Source: Paraburkholderia sp.
GTDB lineage: Bacteria; Pseudomonadota; Gammaproteobacteria; Burkholderiales; Burkholderiaceae
NCBI RefSeq assembly: GCF_004298475.1
Contig: NZ_SCRP01000010.1
Location: 280,922 to 344,921, forward strand
Length of the DNA stretch: 64,000 bases
Reading direction: 5' to 3'
Positions 29,303-40,587 of this stretch are shown one piece after another. The number at the start of each line of letters is the position of its first letter. The stretch's first letter is position 1. The notes under the pieces were generated by a model that was not told where the DNA came from, did not search any database, and was given only the letters and a program-made list of their open reading frames with translations. The position numbers were made by a program, and so were the translations under genes.

Positions 29303-29866
29303 TTACTGCTGGGAATGTTGCGCACTCCACTCCTTCAAGGCGCGCAGGGTGTTCGCCACATGCTGGTCGGGCGCGAGGCTCGTGTATTCATAGATGATCT
29401 TGCCGTCCGGCGCGATCACATAGGACACGCGGTTGGCCATGGCTGCATACATCGGCATCGAGGCGTCGTACGACTTGATGATCTTCGAGTCTTCGTCGGC
29501 GGCCACCGGGAACTTGCTGCGGCACTCGCTCACCGAGAACCTCGTCAGCGTCCCAATGTCGTCGTGCGACACGCCGATCACCGTCGCGCCGTACTTCTTG
29601 TATTCGTCGACGGCTTCTGCGAATTCGTGTGCTTCGATCGTGCAACCCTTTGTAAAGGCCGCCGGATAGAAGTACAGCACCACCGGTCCTTTTTTCAATT
29701 CCGATGCGAGCGAATACGTGTAAGTCTTACCGCCCAATGAAGCCTGGGCCGTAAAGTCCGGTGCCGGGTCGCCAGGCTTCAGCGTGGCCTCGGCGCTGAG
29801 CGCATACAACCCGACTCCTGCGCTCATGAGCACTGCTGCACCTAACGCGATGAATCTGGGTTTCAT
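29303..29866 (-). CDS. Exported peroxiredoxin (AhpC/TSA, BCP-like)
   Basis: The 187-aa thiol peroxidase begins with a signal peptide (MKPRFIALGAAVLMSAGVGL, cleavage near SAEA). The peroxidatic cysteine is in FYPAAFTKGCTIEAHEF with Thr and the following helix in the usual BCP/PrxQ arrangement. A second Cys occurs in SVSECRSKF and could be the resolving residue. It reduces hydroperoxides in the periplasm. The ATG at 29866 is chosen because GGAAAGGA lies 9-10 bases upstream; two earlier in-frame ATGs overlap that site. It stands alone and converges on mdtC. Confidence 0.9.
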   Translation of the reverse strand: MKPRFIALGAAVLMSAGVGLYALSAEATLKPGDPAPDFTAQASLGGKTYTYSLASELKKGPVVLYFYPAAFTKGCTIEAHEFAEAVDEYKKYGATVIGVSHDDIGTLTRFSVSECRSKFPVAADEDSKIIKSYDASMPMYAAMANRVSYVIAPDGKIIYEYTSLAPDQHVANTLRALKEWSAQHSQQ

Positions 29867-30242
29867 GTCGGTCATCCTTTCCATGTGTCGTCAACTTCGC
29901 GCATGGCGCGTGCCTGCGCAGCCGACGATGGCGTCATTGGATCACACAATGATCGAACTCGCAGAAGGGCGCCACGCCGTCGCGCCACGCTCCGGCGTCA
30001 CCCGCATCGATGCAAATGTCGGCGACCCAATGCCGCAGCCAGGTGCGACCTGAGTTTCACCCGAGTCTCGCCTGAGCGCCGCCTGCGTCCGCACGCCGCA
30101 ACCGTGCTCATGGCGCATTGCGCGCCACATCAGCCCGTCGCGCGGCGCACGGCCCGCCGCTGCGCCGCCTCGTGCGAATCCGCATGAGCGTGCGCCACGC
30201 GGCGCGCCCGAACGGCTCATCAGTGTTTTTCCTGCCATGCGC
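29867..30242. other. About 375 bp without a supported gene
   Basis: Only shadow frames are present. The region separates the divergent peroxiredoxin gene from the sigma-28 promoter match at 30243. Confidence 0.5.
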
Positions 30243-30269
30243 TAAAGATTTTCGATTCGTGGTCGATAA
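30243..30269 (+). promoter_or_regulatory. Sigma-28 (FliA) promoter match
   Basis: TAAA, exactly 15 bp, then GTCGATAA matches the flagellar consensus TAAA-N15-GCCGATAA with one mismatch. It lies 119 bp before the PAS-GGDEF-EAL gene and in the right orientation. It would place this c-di-GMP enzyme, and perhaps the HDOD gene behind it, in the flagellar regulon. Confidence 0.6.
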
Positions 30270-30387
30270 CTCGTTCTGATATGCGTTTTAGCCAGATGTA
30301 AAATGCTCCGCCAGGTTCCTGGGGCATCCGGCGATGCGACGCACGCGACAGACAGGCTGCATGGAATAAGGGTTGTCAGCGACAGAC

Positions 30388-32277
30388 ATGGAAGCAAACA
30401 GGATTACGGCATCCCGTCCGGGCCGGATGCGCACGGTCGTCGATCGGCTACGCGCACTTGCCCGTCGCTCTGCCAGCGACCCGCTTGCACCCGTAGCCAC
30501 CACCCCGCCGCCCGCGCACGAGCCGGCGAATCCACAGGCGCATGCGTATCCGGATACCGCCTCGCGCGCGTTCGAGGACACCGCAAGCGCGGTCGATTTC
30601 CTCGTTCATCTGGACCGCAACCTCCGCTTCCTCTACGTCTCCGATTCGAGCCTGCGCTTCGCCGGGTATCACCGCGAATATCTGCTCGGCGCCACCCTGC
30701 ACGACATCGTCGCACCGGAGCACCAGTTGCGCCTCGACGCGCTGTTCGACCGCGCGACCATGACGGGCGCCATCGAAAAAGACACGGTGCATCTCGTGAA
30801 AGCGCTCACCTATCCGCTCGCGGTCGAGTTGCGCGTGCAACGAGCGTCCTACGCGGACAAGGACGGTTTCGCGGTCGCGGGTTTCGACGTGTCGACCTGG
30901 CAACGGGCCGAGCAGCGCCTCACGCATGCGCTGCACCACGATCTGCTGACCGGCCTGCCGAACCAGACGGCGCTCGGGCCCATACTCGAGCGCCTGCAAA
31001 CCGAAGCCGACCTGCATGGCGCGCCGGTGGCGCTGCTCTTGCTCGACATCGACGATTATCAGCGCGTGAACCGCGCGCTCGGCTACGAAGCGGGCGACGA
31101 ACTGCTGCGCGAGACGGCGCGGCGGCTCGGCCACCTCGCGCTACAGGGCGAGCTGATCGCACGCACGGGCAGCGACGAATTCGCAATCGTGATCGCGCCG
31201 CAGCCGCATACGGACCCGAGCGACGCGCGCAGCGATGCCGAAACGCTCGCACGGCGGCTGCTCACCTCGATCCTGCAGCCGTACACGTTCCGCACCCAGC
31301 CGGTGCACTTGTCGGCCAGCATCGGCATTGCGTTCCATCCGGCCCAGCGCACGGTCGGCGACGACGCCATGCAAACCGACAACACGCCGTTGATCCGGCG
31401 CGCGGACCAGGCGCTGCAGCAGGCCAAGGCCGCGGGCGGCAACACGCTGATGCTGCACGTCCCCGACAACGACCCCAGCGACGCGCAGCAGCTGAAGCTC
31501 GAATCCGATCTCTACGACGGCGTGCGCAACGGCGAGTTCTCCCTGCACTTCCAGCCGATCACGAGCAGCACGACGCTCGGCGTCGTGGGCGTGGAGGCGC
31601 TGATCCGCTGGCAGCATCCGTTGCACGGGCTCGTGCCGCCTTCGAAATTTATTCCTCTTGCCGAATCGGTCGGTCTGATTAATTATCTCGGCAACTGGGT
31701 GCTCAAGGCGGCCTGCATGCAATTGAAGCAATGGGACACGCAGGGCATTTCATTGCAGTACGTGGCGGTCAACGTGTCGCCGCAGCAGTTCCGCAACCCG
31801 CGATTCAAGGAAAGCGTGCAAGAGGCCATCGAGCTGTCGGGAATCGAGCCGGACCGGCTCGTGTTCGAGATCACCGAAAGCCTGCTCATGCACGATCCCC
31901 TGCGCGCCAAGGCGCTGCTCGAAGAAATCACGGCGCTCGGCATCCGGTTCGCCGTCGACGATTTCGGCACCGGGTATTCGAGTCTTGCGTATCTGCAGCG
32001 CTTCCCGTTGTCGAAACTGAAAATCGATCGCAGCTTCGTCGAGAACCTGCTCACCTCGCGCAACGATCAGGCAATCGTCAACGCCGTGGTGGGCCTCGCG
32101 CGCACGCTCAATCTCGAACTCGTCGCCGAGGGCGTCGAAACCGAGGCGCAGCGCGATCTGCTCACGAAGATGGGCTGCGATCACATTCAGGGCTGGCTTG
32201 TGTGCAAGGCGCTCCCCTCCGAGGAACTGGCGAAGCGCTTCGAAATGCGTACGCTCCATGTCCACGAGGTGCATTGA
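30388..32277 (+). CDS. PAS-GGDEF-EAL protein, probable c-di-GMP phosphodiesterase
   Basis: The 629-aa cytosolic signalling protein has a PAS domain (about 60-170, FLVHLDRNLRFLYVSDSSLR), a GGDEF domain (about 185-350) and an EAL domain (about 375-620). The EAL residues are intact: VEALIRWQHP, NVSPQQFRNP, FEITESLLM, AVDDFGTGYSSLAYL and ELVAEGVETEAQ, so c-di-GMP hydrolysis is expected. The cyclase motif reads GSDEF in place of GGDEF, so synthesis is doubtful and a GTP-binding regulatory role is more likely. The ATG at 30388 is used; a TTG 15 bases earlier is possible. The HDOD gene follows after 39 bp. Confidence 0.9.
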   Translation: MEANRITASRPGRMRTVVDRLRALARRSASDPLAPVATTPPPAHEPANPQAHAYPDTASRAFEDTASAVDFLVHLDRNLRFLYVSDSSLRFAGYHREYLLGATLHDIVAPEHQLRLDALFDRATMTGAIEKDTVHLVKALTYPLAVELRVQRASYADKDGFAVAGFDVSTWQRAEQRLTHALHHDLLTGLPNQTALGPILERLQTEADLHGAPVALLLLDIDDYQRVNRALGYEAGDELLRETARRLGHLALQGELIARTGSDEFAIVIAPQPHTDPSDARSDAETLARRLLTSILQPYTFRTQPVHLSASIGIAFHPAQRTVGDDAMQTDNTPLIRRADQALQQAKAAGGNTLMLHVPDNDPSDAQQLKLESDLYDGVRNGEFSLHFQPITSSTTLGVVGVEALIRWQHPLHGLVPPSKFIPLAESVGLINYLGNWVLKAACMQLKQWDTQGISLQYVAVNVSPQQFRNPRFKESVQEAIELSGIEPDRLVFEITESLLMHDPLRAKALLEEITALGIRFAVDDFGTGYSSLAYLQRFPLSKLKIDRSFVENLLTSRNDQAIVNAVVGLARTLNLELVAEGVETEAQRDLLTKMGCDHIQGWLVCKALPSEELAKRFEMRTLHVHEVH

Positions 32278-32316
32278 TGGCAGCACACAACAAGACTGGG
32301 CATTAGCGGAATTGAC

Positions 32317-33771
32317 ATGGTTCAGATGGTAAAGGCAGTCCTGCTCGACCGGCTGTGGGCGCGCATAAATGAGCGTGGAGATTTCCCCATGCTTTCGCAG
32401 TCGCTACGCACCACAGTCGCCGCAATGACCAACGACGACTTCGACTTCAATGCGCTCGTGGGCGTCGTGCTCTCCGACTTCGCGCTGACGCAAAAGGTGC
32501 TGCGCCTCGCGAATTCAGCCATGTACATGGCGTTCGGCGGCAACATCACGACGATCACCCGCGCGCTGATGGTGCTCGGCATGGATGCCGTCGGCCACCT
32601 CGTGGTGGGCCTGAAGATCGTCGACCACTTTCATCACAGCGCGCCGCGCCGCATCGACGCGAAGCTCGAACTGAACCGCACCATGCTTTCGGGCTGCGTC
32701 GCGCGCAAGCTCACGGAAAACGGCGACATGCGCGCGGGCGAAGAAGCCGTGGTCTGCACGCTGATGCGCCAGGTGGGCAAGCTGCTCGTCGTGTTCTACC
32801 TCGAAGCCGAGTGGGACCAGATTCGCCGCCAGTGCGACGGAGGCGCAACCGAGGACGACGCGTGCCTCGAAGTGCTCGGCGTCACGTTCGACGAACTCGG
32901 CCGCGAGGCCGCGACGCGCTGGCGGCTGCCCGAAATGATCCGCGAAGGCATGGGCGACTACGATCCCCAGGAAAACGAATCGCGCCAGGGGCAGTGGCTG
33001 CGCGCGATCACGAACTATTCGAGCGAGGTTGCGAGCGTGCTCACCACGGCGAACCTCACCGAAGAAGAGCGTGAATCCAACATTACCGATCTCGCGCAGG
33101 TCTACGGCCGCGCACTGTCCACCGATGCCGACTTGCTCGCGCAGATGAGCCTCGCACTCGCGAAGGAAGAGGCCAACGGCGGCGTCATGCACGAAATCAA
33201 CGAATTGCACGCGAACGCCGACGCCATCGCGCGCGAATCGCTCAACGTCGAAGCGCGCATTGCGGCAGGCGTGGTCGACTTGCGCGCGCTGCCGCCCGAC
33301 AGCCCGTTCAGCACGGCGCTCACGCTCGCGAACGAAACGGTGCTCGCCGGACTCGGTTTTGCGCGCACGGTCGTGTTCGTGCGCCAGGGCGCAGACGTGT
33401 TCGCGGCGCAACGCGGCTTCGGCCCCGGCATCGAGAGCATGCTGCCGAAACTGCGCTTCAGCGCCGCGTTCCAGCCCGACGTGTTCCATCTGGCGATTGC
33501 GAATTCGGTCGGCATCTTCATCGAAGACGCGCATGCTCCGAAGATGATCTCCCGGCTGCCCGGCTGGTACCGCTCGACATTCGGCGATGCGCGCGCATTC
33601 GTCCTGTTGCCGGTCGGCGTGCCGGGCGAACGGCCGGTGGCCCTCCTCTACGGCGACTGGCTCGACACGCAGGAACCGCGGCGGATTTCACAGACGGAAA
33701 TGAACGCGCTCAATGAGCTCGCCTACGAGCTTGCGCGCTTTCTCGCACGCAGTTCAGCCGATACGGCCTGA
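32317..33771 (+). CDS. HDOD-domain signalling protein
   Basis: The 484-aa protein has an N-terminal HDOD domain (about 15-220; FDFNALVGVVLSDFALTQKVLRLANS and the helix ALMVLGMDAVGHLVVGLKI). A helical linker follows to about 320, then a C-terminal region (ALTLANETVLAGLGFARTVV to RPVALLYGDW) compatible with a GAF-like sensor. HDOD proteins lack the catalytic HD pair and act as c-di-GMP-linked scaffolds. It is 39 bp behind the GGDEF-EAL gene in the same direction, so the two are probably co-transcribed. Confidence 0.85.
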   Translation: MVQMVKAVLLDRLWARINERGDFPMLSQSLRTTVAAMTNDDFDFNALVGVVLSDFALTQKVLRLANSAMYMAFGGNITTITRALMVLGMDAVGHLVVGLKIVDHFHHSAPRRIDAKLELNRTMLSGCVARKLTENGDMRAGEEAVVCTLMRQVGKLLVVFYLEAEWDQIRRQCDGGATEDDACLEVLGVTFDELGREAATRWRLPEMIREGMGDYDPQENESRQGQWLRAITNYSSEVASVLTTANLTEEERESNITDLAQVYGRALSTDADLLAQMSLALAKEEANGGVMHEINELHANADAIARESLNVEARIAAGVVDLRALPPDSPFSTALTLANETVLAGLGFARTVVFVRQGADVFAAQRGFGPGIESMLPKLRFSAAFQPDVFHLAIANSVGIFIEDAHAPKMISRLPGWYRSTFGDARAFVLLPVGVPGERPVALLYGDWLDTQEPRRISQTEMNALNELAYELARFLARSSADTA

Positions 33772-33885
33772 GCCGTTCAATCGTAAAGCGGCGGCCGCAG
33801 ACGCGCGTCCGCCTGCCGAAAAAAAAGCGGCGCCGCGCGCCGCCCTTCCCGTTGCCGCGGCTGCCGTGTCCGCGGCCTTCCAGCC

Positions 33886-35205
33886 TCAATCTTCGATGCG
33901 TTCGAGCCCCTGGGATTCGGCGTCGCGGTCGGCCATGCCTGCCCATTCCGCTGCCGTGAGTGCGATTGCCGCCGCCTCGCCAGGCGTGAACGGCGCGAGC
34001 GGCGCGCACATTTCGTCGAGACGCGCCCAGTCGCCGCGTTCGAGCGCCTGTATCACGTTCAGCAACTGACCGAGCGAACCCTCCCGGTTCACGATGGCTG
34101 CGCGAATCGGACGCGCAATCGAAAGCAGGTCGATGGTTTCGTCGATCGGACCGCCGAACACGGCATCCACGCACGAGAACACGCCCGCGAGAAAAGCCGC
34201 TTCCTGCTCGGCAATCCGCGCGTTCGGCAAGCGCATTGCCGCAATTTCCAGGAACCGCGCGCGCGTGGCCGCGAGTTGCAGCAGCGGATCGTCTTCGAGC
34301 GACACCTTGCGGCCATCGGCATAAAGCAGCAACTGCGTCCAGCGTTGAAGGCGGTCCGTGCCCGTCGCGTTGATTGCCTCGCGCAGCGTGGTCACCTTAT
34401 GCCCGATGCCGAAGCTCGTTGAATTCGCGAGCCGCATGATGTGCATCACGAGTATCGGATTGAGCTTCAACTCGGTTTCGAGCTGCGCGACAGTCGGATC
34501 GGATGCGAGCAGTTGCAGCAGATGCAGGAGCGCGTGGCGCGGCGCGCTCGCGCGGCGTGCGCCTGCGTGCGAATGCGCGAAGAAATAGCCCTGGAAGCGG
34601 TCGAAGCCGAGCGCGTGCGCGCGCTCGAAGTCATGCTGGCTTTCCACGCCCATCGCGACGAGCAGCTTGCCCGCCGACTTCAGCACGCCCGCGAATTTCG
34701 CCACCATGTCAGGCGCGACCCTGTGCAGATCGATCTTGACCGCCTCGACGTACGGCAGCAGCTTCGCGAACGAGTCGTCGGCCTCGGTGACGTGATCGAG
34801 CAGAAAACGGAAGCGGCGCCCGTGCAACTGGACGAGGCGCGCGATGAGCGCCGGATCGCACTCGATATCGCACGGCAACTCCAACATCACGCGATCGGGA
34901 CGCAGGAGCAGCAGCGCATCGTCGAAAAGAGCCTCGCGCGTGACGTCCAGCCAGCCGCGATGCCCGGTCAACGCCGCACGCACGGGCTGCGCCGCAAACG
35001 CCTTGGCCAGCGCCGCGCCCGGACGGCCCGGTTTGTCCCGGTTTTCACGCAGATCAACGACGCGCGGCACCATCTCGAAGGCGCACAAGATGCCGTCGCG
35101 ATCCAGCACGGGTTGACGGCCGAAATAGACTTCGTATTGCGGTGCCGGCGGCTTTTCTCCCACAGCGCCTGGCATCGGCGGCCGATCTGCGTCGTTGTAG
35201 CTCAT
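33886..35205 (-). CDS. EAL-HDOD (YuxH-type) signalling protein
   Basis: The 439-aa protein pairs a degenerate EAL domain (about 20-220) with a C-terminal HDOD domain (about 225-430). The EAL signature is replaced by FEMVPR after GRQPVLDRDGILCA, and the catalytic acidic residues are not conserved, so hydrolysis is unlikely. The HDOD part contains LETELKLNPILVMHIMRLAN. Such proteins (YuxH/CdgJ type) affect motility and biofilm formation by protein contacts. The start at 35205 has AGGGGA upstream; a longer frame to 35280 is rejected. It converges on the HDOD gene, forming a three-gene signalling block. Confidence 0.87.
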   Translation of the reverse strand: MSYNDADRPPMPGAVGEKPPAPQYEVYFGRQPVLDRDGILCAFEMVPRVVDLRENRDKPGRPGAALAKAFAAQPVRAALTGHRGWLDVTREALFDDALLLLRPDRVMLELPCDIECDPALIARLVQLHGRRFRFLLDHVTEADDSFAKLLPYVEAVKIDLHRVAPDMVAKFAGVLKSAGKLLVAMGVESQHDFERAHALGFDRFQGYFFAHSHAGARRASAPRHALLHLLQLLASDPTVAQLETELKLNPILVMHIMRLANSTSFGIGHKVTTLREAINATGTDRLQRWTQLLLYADGRKVSLEDDPLLQLAATRARFLEIAAMRLPNARIAEQEAAFLAGVFSCVDAVFGGPIDETIDLLSIARPIRAAIVNREGSLGQLLNVIQALERGDWARLDEMCAPLAPFTPGEAAAIALTAAEWAGMADRDAESQGLERIED

Positions 35206-35615
35206 GGGGTCCCCTGCGACACGCCGCACATTTGCCGGCGCATGGTTCTCAGATTCGTTTGCACCGCGCCCACGCTTCATGCGCGCCGGCGGACACTCAT
35301 CGTGTGGATTCTACCTGCGGCATTGTACGGGCATAGGCGGATCAAGGCCGGAGAATGTCCGTTCTGGACAACGTTCAGGCACGTGCGTTTGCGCAAATTG
35401 TTGCGTGGATGCCAGGCCGATCCGTGCGCCGCTGCACACGCGATAGTGAGAAATCCGGCCTGCCTGATTCAATATCCGAAAGGCCGCATGTGTGCCGCGC
35501 GGCGCAAACCACCCAAAAGCATGCGCGCGCAACGTACCAAAGCCGTGTGCGACGATGTGACGGCATGTTGAATGTGCATCGGAACGGCGCGCCGCGACAG
35601 CGCGCCGCAGTTGCG
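35206..35615. other. 410 bp between the EAL-HDOD gene and astE
   Basis: No supported gene. It holds the upstream region of the EAL-HDOD gene and the 3' flank of the ast operon; I found no hairpin with a T-run after astE. Confidence 0.45.
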
Positions 35616-36680
35616 TCAGGCGAGTGCGGCCAGCGTCGTGTCGCTCGTTTCGACAACGAGCAGGCCCGCGCGCAGTCCGGGCTTCACGGTGGGATTGGGG
35701 AACACGATGCGCTCTTCGTCGTGGCCGACCACGTAGCGATAGTCGCCGTCGTTCGCGAGCACGGTGCCGCGTGCGAACGGCGTGAAATTCGGCACGTCGG
35801 CGGCGACGTGCAATTCGAACGCATCGCTGCGCTTCGTGATCTGGCCGATGACCGTGAAGACGCGCGGCATGGGCGCGCGTGCATCGGGCGCGACACCCGC
35901 GACGAGACGGCGAACCGCGGCGTCCGCAGCCGCGAAGCGCGCGAGGTCGTTGTGGCCGAACGGCTGCACCTTGCCGAGTTCGAGCGTGCACGACGTGGCG
36001 CCGCACCGGTCGGCCGTCAACGATGAATACGTCGGGCCCTGTTCGGTGTGGATCAGCACGCAGGCGATGCGCGCGTCGGCCAGCCACGCGAACAACGCGC
36101 GCGACGGCGGCTCGCCCGTGTACGGCACGAGCGCGAACTGCTCGAACGCTGACGCGCGAATGGCCGTGTGCAAGTCGAGATGCCAGCGCGCGTGCGGCGC
36201 GTTCGATGCCGCCGCGAAAAAACGCTGCGCGTGGGCTTCGAGCGCAGCGGCCCGCTGCCCTTCCCTGCTGCCGCCCGCGCTCACATGGCGGCCGCCGAAC
36301 AGGCGGTTCAGGTCGTCGTCGAGATAACGCCGCGCCGCGCGCATCGCGTCCACGTTGCCGAGCACGACGAGCAGGCGGCAGGCGAGCGCCGCGCGTCCCG
36401 CCGCGAGATCGGCAACATGTTGCGAGAGCAACTCGATCGGCGCCGTTTCGTCACCGTGGATGCCCGCCGAGAGCAGCACGCTGCGCGTCCCGGCATCCAC
36501 ATGCGCAGGCTCGATCAGCAGCACGCCGTCATCGATCCATTGCCAGCGTGCGCCGCTCGCGCACGTGCCCTCGCATGTGCCCTCGCATGTGGCCCGCGCA
36601 GCGTCCGCGCTCGCAGGCCGCGAGCCCGCCAGCGTGTAGCCGAGAAAATCCGCGAGTAACACGTCAGCGCTGGAAGTCAT
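35616..36680 (-). CDS. astE: Succinylglutamate desuccinylase
   Basis: AstE performs the last step of arginine catabolism by the succinyltransferase pathway, splitting N-succinylglutamate to glutamate and succinate. The 354-aa zinc carboxypeptidase-like enzyme shows the metal motif [13 protein letters not shown] (His and Glu ligands) and the downstream [11 protein letters not shown] (third ligand region). The start at 36680 ([14 protein letters not shown]) overlaps the end of astB by 17 bp, indicating tight coupling. A longer frame extends within astB and is a shadow. Confidence 0.92.
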   Translation of the reverse strand: MTSSADVLLADFLGYTLAGSRPASADAARATCEGTCEGTCASGARWQWIDDGVLLIEPAHVDAGTRSVLLSAGIHGDETAPIELLSQHVADLAAGRAALACRLLVVLGNVDAMRAARRYLDDDLNRLFGGRHVSAGGSREGQRAAALEAHAQRFFAAASNAPHARWHLDLHTAIRASAFEQFALVPYTGEPPSRALFAWLADARIACVLIHTEQGPTYSSLTADRCGATSCTLELGKVQPFGHNDLARFAAADAAVRRLVAGVAPDARAPMPRVFTVIGQITKRSDAFELHVAADVPNFTPFARGTVLANDGDYRYVVGHDEERIVFPNPTVKPGLRAGLLVVETSDTTLAALA

Positions 36681-38004
36681 AGAGCGAGCCGAGACCGAGG
36701 ATTTGCGTGAGTTCGTCGAGCGCCGTACGCGACTCGACGAGCAGCATCGGGTCGGCCAGATCCTGCGGCGCAAGACGGTCGCGATAGTGCTTTTCGACCC
36801 ACGCATCGAGGCGCGTGAACAGCGCGTCGTTGATCCATACGCCGGGCAGCACGGCCGCACGCTCGGCATCGTTGAGCACGACGCGCAGACGCAGGCACGC
36901 CGGACCGCCGCCATTTTTCATGCTCTCGCGCAGATCGAACACCAGCACTTCATCGATGGGTCCGCGCTTCGCGGCCAGTTCGTCGAGGTACGCCGCCACG
37001 CGCGGATTCTCGCGGCATTCGCCCGGCACGACCAGAATCTGCGAGCCATCCGCGCGGCTCAGCAACTGGCTGTTGAACAGATACGACGTCACCGCATCCG
37101 CCACACTCACCTGCGCGTCGGGCACTTCGATCACGTCCAGCAGCGCGCCGTGCTTCGCCAGCTTCGCGTGCAGTTCGTCATACACGCTTTTCTGATCGAG
37201 AAACGCGCGCTCGTGGCAGAACAGCGTGCTGCGATTGCCCACCGCGATCACATCGTTATGGAACACGCCCGCGTCGATCACGTCCGGACTCTGCCGCGCG
37301 AACACCATCGCGTTTTCCGCAAGGCCGTGGCGCTGCGCCACCGCGCGGCTCGCCTCGAATGTCTGTCGTGCAGGGAAGCGCTTCGGCTCCGGTCCACGGC
37401 GATACTCGCTACGTCCATAGACAAAGAATTCCACGCCGCGCTCGCCGTACTGCGAGCAAAAACGCGTGTGATTCGCCGCGCCCTCGTCGCCGAGCGCAGG
37501 CGTGCCCGGCAGCGCGTCATGCACCGCGAAATGCGCGGGGTCCGCGAATATCGCGCCCAGCGTGCGGTGGGTCGCCTCGTGCTCGATCGCACGATGCAGC
37601 TTGCTGCACAGGTTCGCGGGCGTGAAGTGAACACGGTGATCGGGTGTATCGGCAGACGGACTCACGGTCGCCGCGTTCGCCGTCCACATCGCCGATGCCG
37701 AACTCGCCGCCGCGAGCAATTCGGGCGCCTCTTTCGCGGCCTTCGCGATGGCGTCGGCATCCTTGCCGCCAAAGCCCAGCTCGCGCAAGAGCCGCATCGA
37801 GGGGCGCTCCTGCGGCGGCAGCACGCCCTGGGCGAAGCCGAGGTCGGCGAGCCGCTTCATCTTCAGCAGTCCCTGGCGCGCCGCCGCTTTCGGATTCGCG
37901 ACGGAGCGCTCGTTGTTCTGCGACGCCACGTTGCCGAACGAAAGACCGGCGTAGTTGTGCGTCGGGCCGACGAGTCCGTCGAAGTTCGCTTCAAGGGTTT
38001 GCAT
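36664..38004 (-). CDS. astB: N-succinylarginine dihydrolase
   Basis: AstB converts N2-succinylarginine to succinylornithine, CO2 and ammonia. The 446-aa product has the beta/alpha-propeller (guanidino-group-modifying) fold, recognised from [20 protein letters not shown] at the start, [18 protein letters not shown] with an active-site His, and [17 protein letters not shown] with the catalytic Cys near the C-terminus. Length matches the family (about 445 aa). It begins 9 bp after the astD stop. Confidence 0.95.
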   Translation of the reverse strand: MQTLEANFDGLVGPTHNYAGLSFGNVASQNNERSVANPKAAARQGLLKMKRLADLGFAQGVLPPQERPSMRLLRELGFGGKDADAIAKAAKEAPELLAAASSASAMWTANAATVSPSADTPDHRVHFTPANLCSKLHRAIEHEATHRTLGAIFADPAHFAVHDALPGTPALGDEGAANHTRFCSQYGERGVEFFVYGRSEYRRGPEPKRFPARQTFEASRAVAQRHGLAENAMVFARQSPDVIDAGVFHNDVIAVGNRSTLFCHERAFLDQKSVYDELHAKLAKHGALLDVIEVPDAQVSVADAVTSYLFNSQLLSRADGSQILVVPGECRENPRVAAYLDELAAKRGPIDEVLVFDLRESMKNGGGPACLRLRVVLNDAERAAVLPGVWINDALFTRLDAWVEKHYRDRLAPQDLADPMLLVESRTALDELTQILGLGSLYDFQR

Positions 38005-38013
38005 CGTCGATCC

Positions 38014-39534
<1,521 letters not shown>

Positions 39535-39558
39535 TCACCTGTCGGTTGCTATCGGTTG

Positions 39559-40587
39559 CTATTGATGTTTGTGTGCGGCGCCGAGCACGCGCACGGGTTC
39601 ACCCGCCGCGACATTCAGCGCCGCCGCTTCCTGGGCGTTCAGCACGAACACGCCGTCATGCACGACGCCCGCCGCGGAACCCACACGGAAGTCGCCGAGC
39701 GACGTGTTCGAAACGAGCGAGCGCACACTGGACGCCGTATCGTGTGCGCCGATCTCCACCGGCACGACGACGCTCTCGCGCACGGTGCGCAAATCGGCGA
39801 TGTGACATTCGAGCACCGGGCCCGCGTCGAAGATATCGACGTGGTTCTCATAGCGCAGACCTTCCGCTTCGAGCATCCGCCGCGCCGGAATCGTATCGGC
39901 GTGCGTGAGGCCCACACAGGCCTGCGCCTCCTCGGGCAGCAGTTCCACGTACACCGGATGGCGCGGCATCAGTTCGGCGAGAAACGCTTTGCGGCCATGC
40001 GAACTCAGATAATCGGCCGCATTGAAGTCGATTTGATAGAAATGCGAACCCACTGCGCGCCAGAACGGCGATGTGCCTTCCGCGTCGAAATGACCGCGCA
40101 ATTCCGCGCAGATGCGCTCGGGAAAGTGATCGCGAAACTGCGCGATAAACATGAAGCGCGAGCGCGACAACAATCCGCCCACGCCTGACGTGCGATGGCG
40201 CGGCGAGAGGAACAGCGAGCACACCTCCGCGTAACCCGTGAGATCGTGCGAGATGTTCAGCGCGCGCATGCGCGTCCAGATGCCGAGATCCTGGCTCGCG
40301 TGAACCACCGTGCTCACGCGATAGTTGTAGAACGGCTGCTGCAGGCCCACCGCGGTTTCGATGCCGCATACGCCCGCCACGTCGCCCGTCGCGGTGTCTT
40401 CCATCACGAACAGATAGCCCGCCTCATGCGGCGCGGCCTCGCCCGCGAGCGTGCGCCGCGTGCGCGCGATGCGCGCCATCAGCGCGTCGCGGTCCGGCTT
40501 GAACGTGGTGAGACCTGGACCGGTTTCCTGGGCGAGCGCGACTAGCGCGTCCACATCGCCCGTCTGCACGACGCGAACCACGATCAT
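39559..40587 (-). CDS. aruG: Arginine N-succinyltransferase, beta subunit
   Basis: This is one of two paralogous subunits that succinylate arginine (and ornithine) from succinyl-CoA. The 342-aa GNAT-like protein carries GVCGIETAVGLQQPFYNYRV, LSHDLTGYAEVCSLFLSPRH and GVGGLLSRSRFMFIAQF in the AstA pattern. The start codon overlaps the stop of the preceding aruF gene by 4 bp (ATGA), so translation is coupled. Naming follows the two-subunit AruF/AruG enzyme of Pseudomonas. Confidence 0.93.
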   Translation of the reverse strand: MIVVRVVQTGDVDALVALAQETGPGLTTFKPDRDALMARIARTRRTLAGEAAPHEAGYLFVMEDTATGDVAGVCGIETAVGLQQPFYNYRVSTVVHASQDLGIWTRMRALNISHDLTGYAEVCSLFLSPRHRTSGVGGLLSRSRFMFIAQFRDHFPERICAELRGHFDAEGTSPFWRAVGSHFYQIDFNAADYLSSHGRKAFLAELMPRHPVYVELLPEEAQACVGLTHADTIPARRMLEAEGLRYENHVDIFDAGPVLECHIADLRTVRESVVVPVEIGAHDTASSVRSLVSNTSLGDFRVGSAAGVVHDGVFVLNAQEAAALNVAAGEPVRVLGAAHKHQ

